A DNA stretch of 64,000 bases from Acinetobacter lanii (lineage in GTDB: Bacteria; Pseudomonadota; Gammaproteobacteria; Pseudomonadales; Moraxellaceae): the NCBI RefSeq assembly GCF_011578285.1, contig NZ_CP049916.1:2542001-2606000 (forward strand), read 5' to 3'. Position numbers and translations under genes: made by a program. This document shows positions 46,213 through 61,030 of the stretch, piece after piece. The notes beneath the pieces are model-generated. The model worked only from the letters and a program-made list of their open reading frames with translations, searched no databases and was not told the origin of the DNA. The stretch's first letter is position 1, and each line of letters begins with the position of its first letter.

Positions 46213-46677
46213 CTAGGCCACTAAGCTTCTAAATTCGCGTTTATGCTCCACCCCATTGGCATCGACATGCGTATAGAAAATACCATAACGACTCGCATAA
46301 TATTCAAGGGATTGATTTTTATAGGACCAATAAATCGACCATTCTTCAAAATCAAATTGATTGATTTGACTACGTGCTTGCGTTGGCATCTTATTTAAAA
46401 ATTCATATTGAATCTGATTGGCATAATCTAATTTTGATTTTTTATAAGCTTTTTCAAATAACAATTTAGCCACATCATCAAACATTCGGATATCTTCTTG
46501 ACTAATGATTTCAGCTACTGCAATACGAGGCTCGTTGATCACTTTCGGAGAAGGTTTAAGCAGTTTGCTTAAATCAAATACAGAATTTCCTCCTAATCCT
46601 TGAATTTTGGGTTGAAATACAAATTTCCACACAACATATAGAAAAATGATGAACAACAATATAATCATTAATTTCAT
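46213..46677 (-). CDS. Membrane-anchored protein of unknown function
   Basis: This 154-residue protein has one N-terminal membrane span (MKLMIILLFIIFLYVVWKFVF) with the rest probably outside or cytoplasmic, including Asp/Lys-rich helices and a Tyr/Trp-rich C-terminus (WSIYWSYKNQSLEYYASRYGIFY). AAGGGGA precedes the ATG. No known domain recognised. It is convergent with the hydrolase gene and sits next to an AT-rich gap before the rRNA operon. Confidence 0.7.
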   Translation of the reverse strand: MKLMIILLFIIFLYVVWKFVFQPKIQGLGGNSVFDLSKLLKPSPKVINEPRIAVAEIISQEDIRMFDDVAKLLFEKAYKKSKLDYANQIQYEFLNKMPTQARSQINQFDFEEWSIYWSYKNQSLEYYASRYGIFYTHVDANGVEHKREFRSLVA

Positions 46678-47150
46678 AGCATTCCCCTTTTCGGAAATTC
46701 CAAAATAAAAAATTCAACACAAGTAGAATGAGCCATACAAAATTTTATAATCGCGAGATAATCCATTTTGATTTTTCGATCTAATCTAAGCTTGTCCTGC
46801 TTACCGTTGATTATTCTATCGCTATGCTGATATGACATTTTTATTTAAGTGTAACAATTATTGACCATGTAATTTTTAAAATACGATCTATTTAACATTA
46901 TAAATCCATTCTGAGATTGATCATAAAATAATCTATTATTTTATCTTATTCAATTACAAAGTAATTTTTAATACAAATTAAATCATTCAAATTTTTTTTT
47001 GTTTTATATGATCATTATTCTATTTGATAAACATTACACAAATAATCTTAGTGTTATGACGCTAACAATTCAAGTATTGATTTATGAAATTTTTCAAGCA
47101 TAAAAAAACACCCTGCTCGATAGAGTCAGGGTGTTTTTAGGAATAATGAG
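46678..47150. other. Gene-free AT-rich stretch before the 5S gene
   Basis: About 470 bases, very AT-rich. It contains the promoter of the gene ending at 46213 and the rrn terminator (47103-47139). No other ORF or repeat is supported. Confidence 0.6.
47103..47139 (-). terminator. Terminator of the rRNA operon
   Basis: AAAACACCCTG and CAGGGTGTTTTT arms with an 11-base loop, 12 bases beyond the 5S 3' end; T-run on the minus strand. Confidence 0.85.
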
Positions 47151-47263
47151 CTGGCGATGACTTACTCTCACATGGGTAACCCCACACTACCATCAGCGCT
47201 AAGAGGTTTCACTTCTGAGTTCGGGAAGGGATCAGGTGGTTCACTCTTGCTATTGTCGCCAGC
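47151..47263 (-). rRNA. rrf: 5S ribosomal RNA
   Basis: On the minus strand the transcript begins GCTGGCGACAATAGCAAGAG and ends GAGAGTAAGTCATCGCCAG. The terminal GCTGGCGAC/GTCATCGCCAG helix and the central CCCGAACTCAGAAGTGAAAC are diagnostic. Ends are estimated within a few bases. Confidence 0.95.
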
Positions 47264-47436
47264 ACAACTGTTTATGGATACTCGCTTAGTCTTACGTATG
47301 TGCTAAGTGTTTTTCCAAATGAGTTATTAACAGAAATACTTGAGTTGTTTAGTTTAACTAGCTTGATCACTAAATCAAGGTGTTTTGATGAATATCGAAT
47401 CAACTGATGCTTTATACAACAACTGTTTGGGTGTTG

Positions 47437-50328
<2,892 letters not shown>

Positions 50329-50758
50329 CAACCCCAAACAGTCGTTAACCCTTACAAGTGGGGTTAGCAACAGATCGATTGCTCGATCATACAGTTGGCG
50401 TCTCGTAGATTTAACTACAGTACAGCTTCAATTAGATTCATATACCAAAACGCTTGATTCAGTTAATTTCGCTAGTTCTCATTCAATCACTTCAACTTCA
50501 TAACTTACGTTATGTCGTTTCCGCTTTTGGAATGAGTTAAACAATTAATTTCAACTCAAATATATTCTGTTAATGATTGTCTACGTCCTCATCGGAGCGC
50601 AGCAACTGTGATAAATCACAGAAGTTAACAAGACGCGCATTATACGCAATTTCTTACTAATTTCTATAATCTAACCAACTGATCGCTTACTCAGTGCTCG
50701 AAGTATAACTTCTCGCTTAAATTTTAAGGAAAAGCAGTGCTTTTCTGATCTTAAAATT
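50329..50758 (-). other. Spacer between tRNA-Ala and 23S
   Basis: About 430 bases of transcribed spacer. It contains the leader half of the 23S processing stem; no further tRNA is seen in it. Confidence 0.7.
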
Positions 50759-50834
50759 TGGTGGAGACTAGGAGAGTCGAACTCCTGACCTCCTGCGTGC
50801 AAAGCAGGCGCTCTACCAACTAAGCTAAGTCCCC
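50759..50834 (-). tRNA. tRNA-Ala (TGC)
   Basis: 76 bases with encoded CCA. Acceptor GGGGACT pairs with AGTCTCC; anticodon TGC within CTTTGCACG; GTTCGACTC T-loop. Confidence 0.95.
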
Positions 50835-50909
50835 AGCTTATCATATAGATTCGATATATCTTTACGTTCTGTTCGCTTCAGTATTTTCATACTGCGTTAG
50901 TCAGATAGT

Positions 50910-50986
<77 letters not shown>

Positions 50987-51046
50987 CAGATACATCTTCA
51001 TGAAGAACAACTTGTTGTGGATTCTTACCGATCGTCAATCTTTCGT

Positions 51047-52585
<1,539 letters not shown>

Positions 52586-53142
52586 AAAATCAGTAGTGCC
52601 TAAAGGACACCAATCTTGGCTCATCAATTTTCTGACAAATATTTCTCAAATAAACTTCGAGTAATTTCTACCATCAATCAATGAAAATAATTTCGATCAA
52701 TCAACCAGTAAAAATCCACACAAGTTGTTCTTCATAATCTCTTAATGATCTTCTTGCTCTTCGTCAGAGACAAGTTCAACGCAAAACATCTAACAACTTA
52801 ACCTATTCAGCTAAGTTCGTTTGCTGTATCGCGTCGGGATGCTGCGTATTCTATACAGTTTCAAACCAAGCACAACCCCTATTTTCATTTAATTTAATCG
52901 GGTGTTTATTTTTTAAACCAAATATCCATAAAATCTAGTTTTACGGTGATTTAATCATCAAGTTGGTCGAATTAATTTGATTTATTGTCTGTAGATAATC
53001 AATTTAGCATGCGACTCTAAGCTGCAATTGCTGTTTTTGAGAATAAGTTATTCGAACTACTATTCATGAATCAAATGATTCACTCTCTCAAAATACTCAA
53101 TTAGGCTTTGAGGATAGAAACAACGAGGAGCGTGTTTACTGT
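52586..53142 (-). other. rRNA operon leader and promoter region
   Basis: The transcribed leader contains the 5' half of the 16S processing stem. The rrn promoter lies at 52848-52875, and the AT-rich stretch behind it resembles an UP element. No gene seen. Confidence 0.7.
52848..52875 (-). promoter_or_regulatory. Candidate rrn promoter
   Basis: Read on the minus strand: -35 TTGTGC, 16-base spacer, -10 TAGAAT, then a G+C-rich discriminator ACGCAGC as expected for growth-rate and stringent control. An AT-rich region lies upstream. Confidence 0.65.
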
Positions 53143-53370
<228 letters not shown>

Positions 53371-53382
53371 TTAAACAAAGGT

Positions 53383-54057
53383 ATGAATAACACAGAAAGT
53401 CGCATCGATAGTTGACTAGCCACTTTAGCTGCAAGCAATGAATGCTTTTATAAAACAGCAGATATAGAACAGCAGATAGAAACCTTGCTGGTGACTCTTC
53501 TTAAAAACTTACCTGATGTTGACACTTTTTATCATGGGTAGTTTGAGTATGCCTTTGGCATAGGCTGTCGTCCTTAAGAAATGCTTGAATTTAGACAAAT
53601 CGATATCGATTGGTTTAATGGCACATTCAAGGTCAGCAAAAGCCGTGTAAAAGGATTAGAAAAGAAAGTGACCAAAACACATACTTCTCGTGAGGTCTAT
53701 CTGAATGAACGCTCAACTTTAGCTTTAAAAGCTTTGCTTCAATTTAAAAAGGATCAAGGCTACCAAACAGACTATGTAATGCTATGTCCCAAGACGAAGG
53801 AACCATTCTTTAATGAAAAGCCGCCTAGGGAGCGTCTTGTAGAAGCAATGAAATCGTGTTCTATACGGCATCGCCCTGCTTACAATGCACGGCACACGTA
53901 TGCAACAATGCTACTCATGGATGGGGTAAATCCAATGTTTGTCGCTGATCAACTTGGGCATAGCCTACAAATGCTCATCAAGCGCTATACTAAATGGTTG
54001 CATGGGGATAAAAATAAGCAAGAAATTGCGAAACTTAGCGTAGCACGTACAACCTAA
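53383..54057 (+). pseudogene. Tyrosine recombinase (integrase) remnant with three in-frame stops
   Basis: One frame from ATG 53383 to TAA 54055 reads as an integrase but carries TGA at 53413, TAG at 53539 and TAA at 53575. The homology is continuous across the last two: DVDTFYHG-stop-FEYAFGIGCRP-stop-EMLEFRQIDIDW, where families usually have Tyr/Phe and Ser. The catalytic domain has Arg in GCRP, Arg/His in ARHTYATMLL, HS in LGHSLQML and the Tyr in KRYTKWL, so these remain. The N-terminal arm- and core-binding domains are missing. It lies about 100 bases from the 3' end of ssrA, a common phage attachment site. Confidence 0.88.
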
Positions 54058-54090
54058 AAACTTTGAAATCAAAAGCTTATGGAATGAAAA

Positions 54091-54108
54091 ATGTGGCAAA
54101 TATGTGGC
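54091..54108 (+). repeat. Direct repeat beside the integrase remnant
   Basis: ATGTGGCAA occurs twice, separated by a single base pair step (ATGTGGCAAAT, ATGTGGCAATA). Its place between integrase end and ssrA fits an arm-type or attachment-region site, but this is inferred. Confidence 0.4.
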
Positions 54109-54111
54109 AAT

Positions 54112-54137
54112 AAAAAAGCCACTTAATATAAGTGGCT
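54112..54137 (-). terminator. Terminator of ssrA
   Basis: AGCCACTT and AAGTGGCT arms with an ATATA loop and T-run on the minus strand, 20 bases after the tmRNA 3' end. Confidence 0.8.
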
Positions 54138-54155
54138 GATTTACAACAAGAATTT

Positions 54156-54514
54156 TGGTGGAGATGGCGGGAGTCGAACCCGCGTCCGCAAGCACTACAC
54201 TCGAGAATACTACATGCTTAGATATCGTCTACTGTTTTAACTCTTTGTGACCCGACGAACAGGGTACAAATCGCGATCCTCTAAGTTTAGTACAACACCC
54301 CGAGGCTTGATGTTATACGGACTTGTGTGCGTGCGCTTCAGTCGGGATCTCTAACCACAAGTATTCAGAGATGCGGACAAGCTGCCCTTAGGCAGCTAGA
54401 GCGTAAGATTCGTCGTTTGCGACTAAAATATGCAAATTTGATTTACGAGAGAAAATGCGCTCTCGGCATGCATCTATGAGCTTCATCACCAGCGTCGAAG
54501 CCAGGAACATCCCC
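54156..54514 (-). ncRNA. ssrA: Transfer-messenger RNA
   Basis: tmRNA rescues stalled ribosomes. It starts GGGGATGTTCCTGGCTTCG at 54514 and ends with the tRNA-like GGTTCGACTCCCGCC and CCA at 54156. The tag frame at 54388-54420 encodes ANDESYALAA then TAA, close to the ANDETYALAA tag of Acinetobacter. About 359 bases. Its 3' end is a favoured integrase target, which fits the relic beside it. Confidence 0.95.
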
Positions 54515-54644
54515 AAAGTTACAAACGGATCATAACACAAATTTTAAGATTTACGAGAGAAAATCTAAACATTTGAAGAATGGTCTGCGTTTAATTTTAA
54601 TATTGCGGTAATATTCTGTTTTTCAAGTCTGTAAAACACTAAAC

Positions 54645-56123
54645 ATGAGCTATTTACTTGCCCTCGATCAAGGAACCACTTCAAGTCGTGCGATCATTTT
54701 TGATGAACATGGAAAAGTACATGCAACAGCTCAAAGAGAAATTCAAATTCATACCCCACATTCAGGCTGGGTTGAGCAAGATGCACAAGAAATTTGGGCA
54801 ACACAAATTGCAGTCGTCCAACAAGCAATTGCCTCTGCACATCTGCTTGCCAAAGATATTAAAGCCATTGGCCTCACCAACCAGCGTGAAACCACTGTGG
54901 TTTGGGACAAAAGAACGGGGCACCCGCTTGCACCTGCCATTGTTTGGCAAGATCGTCGTGCGAGTGAATGGTGTAATGGACTGATTCAGCAACAACTTGA
55001 ACAAAAAATTCAAACCAAAACTGGACTCCGTATCGATCCGTACTTCAGCGCAGGCAAACTGGTGTGGTTACTTGAGCATATTGAAGGTTTACGTGATCTT
55101 GCAAATCAAGGACATGTTGCCTTTGGCACCATTGATAGTTGGCTGATCTGGAATCTAACGCAAGGTGCAGAACATGTCATTGAAATGAGTAATGCCTCAC
55201 GAACCATGCTCATGGATTTGGAAAAGCAACAATGGGATGAAGAATTAATCGACTTATTTAATATTCCCAAAGCGTTGTTACCGCAAATTATTGCTTCAGA
55301 TCATTATATTGCCAATACAGCACAAGGCTTACTTGGTGCAGAGATTCCGATTACGGGTATTTTAGGCGATCAACAATCTGCCCTATTTGGTCAATCCTGT
55401 TTTGACGTGGGCACAGCCAAGAATACCTATGGTACAGGCTGTTTCATGCTCTTTAATACAGGTTCAGACATTCAAAAGAGTCAAAATAAGTTACTGACCA
55501 CTTTGGCATGGAATTGTCATGCGCAATCCACCTATGCTTTAGAAGGTAGCGTCTTTATGGCGGGTGCGATTGTACAATGGTTGCGTGATGGCTTAGGTAT
55601 TATTAAAAACAGCAATGAAGTCGAACGTTTAGCCTGCAAAGTCGATAGCAGTGAAGGGGTGGTGTTGGTGCCTGCCTTTACAGGATTGGGTGCACCTCAT
55701 TGGGATACTGATGCACGCGCCCTGCTGTGTGGCATGTCTCGTGGAACAAATAAAGCGCATATCGCTCGCGCCGCTTTGGAGTCCATCGCTTTTCAAGTGT
55801 CTGACGTCTTGACCGCCATGCAATCTGACATTACCCATCCTTTAAAAGAACTACGGGTCGACGGCGGTGCCAGTCAAAATGATATGTTGATGCAGTTCCA
55901 AGCCGACATTTTAAATGTACCCGTTCTTCGTCCAAAGTTGCTCGAATCTACCGCTTGGGGTGCCGCAGCGATGGCAGGCCTAAAAGCAGGTGTGTTTCAT
56001 TCTTTAAGTGAAATTTCTGAATCATGGCAACTTGACCGTCAGTTTGAACCAAGTATGAGTGAGGATCAGCGACAGTATCACCTTAACTTATGGAATGATG
56101 CATTGCGTCGAGCTCAATCTTAA
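54645..56123 (+). CDS. glpK: Glycerol kinase
   Basis: This cytoplasmic FGGY-family kinase makes glycerol-3-phosphate from glycerol and ATP. The 492 residues include the N-terminal phosphate loop DQGTTSSRAIIFD, glycerol-binding NQRETTVVWD and WQDRRASEW, GILGDQQSALFGQ with the catalytic Asp, and RVDGGASQNDMLMQFQADIL in the ATP-binding half. No glpF or glpD is adjacent. A terminator lies just downstream, convergent with the efflux operon. Confidence 0.95.
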   Translation: MSYLLALDQGTTSSRAIIFDEHGKVHATAQREIQIHTPHSGWVEQDAQEIWATQIAVVQQAIASAHLLAKDIKAIGLTNQRETTVVWDKRTGHPLAPAIVWQDRRASEWCNGLIQQQLEQKIQTKTGLRIDPYFSAGKLVWLLEHIEGLRDLANQGHVAFGTIDSWLIWNLTQGAEHVIEMSNASRTMLMDLEKQQWDEELIDLFNIPKALLPQIIASDHYIANTAQGLLGAEIPITGILGDQQSALFGQSCFDVGTAKNTYGTGCFMLFNTGSDIQKSQNKLLTTLAWNCHAQSTYALEGSVFMAGAIVQWLRDGLGIIKNSNEVERLACKVDSSEGVVLVPAFTGLGAPHWDTDARALLCGMSRGTNKAHIARAALESIAFQVSDVLTAMQSDITHPLKELRVDGGASQNDMLMQFQADILNVPVLRPKLLESTAWGAAAMAGLKAGVFHSLSEISESWQLDRQFEPSMSEDQRQYHLNLWNDALRRAQS

Positions 56124-56152
56124 TCACACTTTGCAATGACTCAACCAATCAA

Positions 56153-56187
56153 GCAAAAAAAACGAAGTGAAATCACTTCGTTTTTTT
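56153..56187. terminator. Bidirectional terminator between glpK and emrB
   Basis: AAAACGAAGTGA and TCACTTCGTTTT around AA, with A-run and T-run on both sides. Confidence 0.88.
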
Positions 56188-56218
56188 ATGACTATTTTCC
56201 TGTACAAGTAGGAATCAA

Positions 56219-57745
56219 TTAATGGGCATGCCCACCTTCAACAGGTCCTTTTGGTCGAGGACACAGCCAAATGATTAACCCTGCCACCACAAAAATGGTT
56301 GCTAGAATAAAAAAGACATGATTAATAGATAGTGTCATCGCTTCCTTATCCACAAGATTTGAAATCATGCCCAATGCTCCATCAGGACTAAAACCCAATT
56401 GGGCTAAACTTCGTTGTGTTTCTTCAACATGCAGTTGTCCCACGACTTCACTACGCGCAACTTTGGCATGATCATCCCAAATCGTGACCGCAATCGAGGC
56501 ACCAATTGCACCTGCCATGGTTCTTAAAAAGTTCATTAAGCCCGCAGCCGAAGCAATTTCCTCAACACGTACTGATGCCAAAGCAATATTGGTCAAAGGA
56601 ATAAAGAAAAATGGTACCGCAAAACCTTGAATGATTTGGGGCAAAGACAATGCAAAGAAATCAGCTTCTGTAACCCAAAATGCCCGCATCAGCGTGACCC
56701 CACCTAGTAAGGTCAGACCAAAACATGCCAAAGCTCGCGGATCTGTTTTGGTCGCCAATTTCGCCACAATCGGTGACATCATCAGACTGCCAAAGCCCAT
56801 GGTCGCAGTCAGATACCCTGCCCAAGACGCGGTATAACCCAAATTGATTTGGAGCCATTGTGGAATCAAGACAATACTACTGAAAAAGGCGCCAAAACCC
56901 ATTGCCAGAGCTAAGGTGGCAATAGTAAATCCGCGATAGCGAAAGATTCGAATATTCACCACAGGATGTTTTTCAGTCCATTCCCAAATCACAAATACGG
57001 TAAAACCGATCAGTGCAATAATTGCTAAAATTTCAATTAAGCCACTATTAAACCAATCATGCTCATGCCCCAAATCGAGCATCAACTGTAATGCCCCAAT
57101 CCAAATAATGAGGAGCGCTAAGCCCACACTGTCAATTTTTAGTTTAGCAATTGGCGTTTCTGCAGATTTGAGCAAGCGCATTGCAGCAAAGGCACACATC
57201 ACACCTACAGGGATATTAATAAAGAAGATCCAGTTCCATGACAGATTGTCACTGATGGTTCCACCCAAAATCGGTCCTAAAATCGGTCCAACCACGGTGG
57301 TCATGGCCCACATGCCCATGGCTTGCGATTGCTTTTCAGGCGGAAAAATACGCAGTAACAGCATTTGACTGAGTGGCATGATTGGCCCGCCGAATACCCC
57401 TTGTCCAATACGACAAATCACTAGCATTGCCAAACTGCTCGACAGTCCACACAGAATCGAAAATATCGTGAAACCCAATAGGCTGATACTGAACACACGT
57501 ACTGCACCAAAACGCCCTGCTAAGAATCCTGTGAGGGGGACACAAATCGCTTCTGCTACAGCATAAGAGGTAATGACCCAAGTCCCTTGTGAACTTGAAA
57601 CAGCAAGGCTTCCGGTAATATGGGGTACCGAGACATTGGCAATGGTCATATCAAGCACGACCATAAAATTTGCCAATGCCAACACAAAGGCAGAAAGTGC
57701 CAGCTTGCCCCCTTTTAAATCGCCAAATAACGCCGTGTTATTCAT
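56219..57745 (-). CDS. emrB: DHA2-family multidrug efflux MFS transporter (EmrB-like)
   Basis: This 508-residue, 14-span inner-membrane drug:proton antiporter is of the EmrB/QacA type. Motif D1 LDMTIANVSVP, motif A-like GFLAGRFGAVRVF and motif C GPILGPILGGTISDNLSW are present. It starts 7 bases after emrA stop, so the two are co-transcribed and form an exporter that needs an outer-membrane TolC-type partner encoded elsewhere. Drug range cannot be read from sequence. No regulator (e.g. MarR EmrR) is adjacent. Confidence 0.92.
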   Translation of the reverse strand: MNNTALFGDLKGGKLALSAFVLALANFMVVLDMTIANVSVPHITGSLAVSSSQGTWVITSYAVAEAICVPLTGFLAGRFGAVRVFSISLLGFTIFSILCGLSSSLAMLVICRIGQGVFGGPIMPLSQMLLLRIFPPEKQSQAMGMWAMTTVVGPILGPILGGTISDNLSWNWIFFINIPVGVMCAFAAMRLLKSAETPIAKLKIDSVGLALLIIWIGALQLMLDLGHEHDWFNSGLIEILAIIALIGFTVFVIWEWTEKHPVVNIRIFRYRGFTIATLALAMGFGAFFSSIVLIPQWLQINLGYTASWAGYLTATMGFGSLMMSPIVAKLATKTDPRALACFGLTLLGGVTLMRAFWVTEADFFALSLPQIIQGFAVPFFFIPLTNIALASVRVEEIASAAGLMNFLRTMAGAIGASIAVTIWDDHAKVARSEVVGQLHVEETQRSLAQLGFSPDGALGMISNLVDKEAMTLSINHVFFILATIFVVAGLIIWLCPRPKGPVEGGHAH

Positions 57746-57751
57746 GAGCGA

Positions 57752-58933
57752 TTACTTCGTTTGTGTATCTGAACGAAGATCGATAGTGGCTTCCATAGAA
57801 AGACCCACACGTAAAGGATGTTTTTTCAACGGCTCAGGGTCCAGTTGAATGCGAACTGGCAAACGCTGAACCACTTTAATCCAGTTTCCTGTGGCATTTT
57901 GCGCAGGAATCAGCGCAAAGGCTGAACCTGTTCCGCCTGAAAAGCCGACCACGGTACCTGTATATTCAACATCATCGCCATATAAATCTGAGGTGAGTGT
58001 GGCTTTTTGACCGACACGGACATCCTTGAGCTGACTTTCTTTAAAATTGGCATCGACATACATATTGACTAAAGGAACCACTTTCATCATGGATGTCCCT
58101 TGCGCAATCCGCTGTCCCACTTGGACATTACGACGTGCAACGACACCATCGAGAGGTGCTTTGATTTCGGTACGCTCAAGATCTAATTTCGCCTGATCCA
58201 ATTTGGCTTGCGCCACTAACACATCAGGCGTAGAGGCCTGATTGGCGCCTTTAATCAATGCTTCATTGGCTGCCAAATTACTTTGCGCGGCTTTACGTTT
58301 GGATTCCGCTTGTGCCAAAGTCGCTTTAGATACGTTTAAAGCTGCTTTTGCTGCATTCATGGCACTTTGTGCTTTGGTAAACTCTTCTTTTGAAATGGCA
58401 CCCGTCGCACTCAGTTGTGAACGGCGTGAAAACTCAAGCTGGGCTTGTTCATAGTTCACTTCTGCCTGTGCAACTTGAGCCTGTGCACTCTTGATATCAT
58501 CTTCACTGATGGCAATCTGTGAAGTTAAGGCACTACTGTTGGCACTAGTTTGGGTAAACTGGCGTTTTGCTTTTGCCAATTCAGCTTCTGCTTGCGCTAA
58601 AGCAATTTTAGCATCACGCGGATCGATACGAACCAGTACATCGCCTTGCTTTACCTGCTGAGTATCTTTGACCAATACTTCAGCCACCTGACCATTGACC
58701 ATGGAGCTAATGTCAGCCGATTCAACATTTACATAAGCATTATCGGTGCTGACGGAGTTGCTAAAAATAAATGTCCAAATCAGATAAATCATCAGGGCAA
58801 TTGCTACAACAATCGCAACAATCGTTAAGCCCTTTTTACGTTTTGATTTCATTGAGGCATCTTGTTGTGCATCTGAGGAAGCATTTTGATCTGTGTTCGG
58901 ATTAGACGTCGTATTATTTGAGGCATCCGTCAT
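57752..58933 (-). CDS. emrA: Membrane fusion protein of an EmrAB-type efflux pump
   Basis: This 393-residue HlyD/EmrA-family adaptor spans the periplasm. An N-terminal membrane span (about 33-55, LTIVAIVVAIALMIYLIWTF) follows a charged polar segment. A lipoyl half (VNVESADISSMVNGQVAEVLV), a long coiled coil rich in Ala/Gln (about 110-235), the second lipoyl half (IKAPLDGVVARRNVQVGQRI) and a beta-barrel follow. First gene of a two-gene operon with emrB. Confidence 0.92.
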   Translation of the reverse strand: MTDASNNTTSNPNTDQNASSDAQQDASMKSKRKKGLTIVAIVVAIALMIYLIWTFIFSNSVSTDNAYVNVESADISSMVNGQVAEVLVKDTQQVKQGDVLVRIDPRDAKIALAQAEAELAKAKRQFTQTSANSSALTSQIAISEDDIKSAQAQVAQAEVNYEQAQLEFSRRSQLSATGAISKEEFTKAQSAMNAAKAALNVSKATLAQAESKRKAAQSNLAANEALIKGANQASTPDVLVAQAKLDQAKLDLERTEIKAPLDGVVARRNVQVGQRIAQGTSMMKVVPLVNMYVDANFKESQLKDVRVGQKATLTSDLYGDDVEYTGTVVGFSGGTGSAFALIPAQNATGNWIKVVQRLPVRIQLDPEPLKKHPLRVGLSMEATIDLRSDTQTK

Positions 58934-59245
58934 CGTATATTCCTAACTATAAATTGAACTGCATGGGACCCTTCACTGATACGGAGAATGAAGGCAACTA
59001 CTCCCCAAAATGAACCAAACGTTCAAATTTTAAGAGTCATGGTTTTAAATTATTGGCCGTGATTTTACTGTGAAATAGACAAAACCTAAGTATTAAAAAG
59101 TTACTCATGCGTTTAAAAAGCCGCCATAAATGAGGTTTTTTATCATTTTTATAAAAAAAGAGTTGGGAAAAATCATAACGATAAAAAAAACCACTCATCT
59201 TAGAGTGGCTTTTCCAATATTCGTCGGATTTTGTTAGCGCTGACA
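58934..59245. other. Gene-free stretch between emrA and the thioesterase gene
   Basis: It holds the emrA promoter region and the terminator of the gene at 59246. No regulator gene is present. A 69-codon minus frame spanning the terminator lacks a ribosome-binding site and is rejected. Confidence 0.55.
59183..59212 (-). terminator. Terminator of the thioesterase gene
   Basis: Minus-strand arms CCACTC/GAGTGG with loop TAAGAT and a long T-run. Confidence 0.78.
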
Positions 59246-59743
59246 TTAGAAGGCGTAGGATGCAATCCCTGCGGCAATCGGTTTACCTTCATCATTCAAC
59301 ATGGTCATACGCATGGTGCAACCTTTACGCCCCATACGTAGGGTTTCTGCTTTAGCAATAAAATACTGACCACGACCCGGTGCCAAGTAATCAATGCGTA
59401 AATCAACCGTGGCCAAACGAGAAACTTTTTTCAAGGTATCCGCCATTTGGTCTGGTTCAGCACGGCTATATAACTCACCCATTGCGACAATACCACCAAT
59501 ACTATCCAATAAGGTTGCTGCCACCCCACCATGTAAGATTTGGAATGAAATATTACCAATCAAATTCGGTGCCATTTCAATATAACCTTCGATTTGGCCA
59601 TCCACCACACGCATTTGCATGTTGTTGTGGGCTAAGTAGGGAGAGGTATTAAATACTTGTGTGAGCTGGTTCAACACCACATTCAAGTCAACTTTCGAGC
59701 CTAACTGGATATTGCCCGTCCATTTTTTTTGCACATCGTTCAT
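59246..59743 (-). CDS. Hotdog-fold thioesterase (YigI/PaaI-like)
   Basis: This 165-residue cytoplasmic protein hydrolyses acyl-CoA-type thioesters. The hotdog core has the HGGVAATLLDSIGGIVAM motif (catalytic acidic residue in LLDS and conserved HGG), then a second helix-strand unit with TVDLRIDYLAPGRGQYF and GRKGCTMRMTML. The length and layout match YigI. Substrate not shown. Divergent from hemB. Confidence 0.86.
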   Translation of the reverse strand: MNDVQKKWTGNIQLGSKVDLNVVLNQLTQVFNTSPYLAHNNMQMRVVDGQIEGYIEMAPNLIGNISFQILHGGVAATLLDSIGGIVAMGELYSRAEPDQMADTLKKVSRLATVDLRIDYLAPGRGQYFIAKAETLRMGRKGCTMRMTMLNDEGKPIAAGIASYAF

Positions 59744-59829
59744 AACAAACTCAAATCAACATAATGAGAAAAACCATTCAGGAATTTCCCCAAAAACCGC
59801 ATTAAGGGTCTACAATAACCGTAAGTTAA

Positions 59830-60864
<1,035 letters not shown>

Positions 60865-60878
60865 TTTTTTGAAAGACT

Positions 60879-60909
60879 TAAAAAGCCAATCTGATGATTG
60901 GCTTTTTTT
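60879..60909 (+). terminator. Terminator of hemB
   Basis: AAAAAGCCAATC and GATTGGCTTTTT around TGAT. Confidence 0.9.
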
Positions 60910-61030
60910 ATGCGCTAAATTTTGATGATGTTACATTTAAGATTCAGGCAAAGCTTTACTGTTGATTGACTGACAATTCAAATGAGTATGCTCTAATAAG
61001 CGCATTGAAAATTTGAGATGGAACTCAAAC

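Noticed and set aside
59037-59246. 69-codon minus frame downstream of the thioesterase gene
   Set aside because: It spans a terminator hairpin, has no ribosome-binding site and shows no protein-like pattern.
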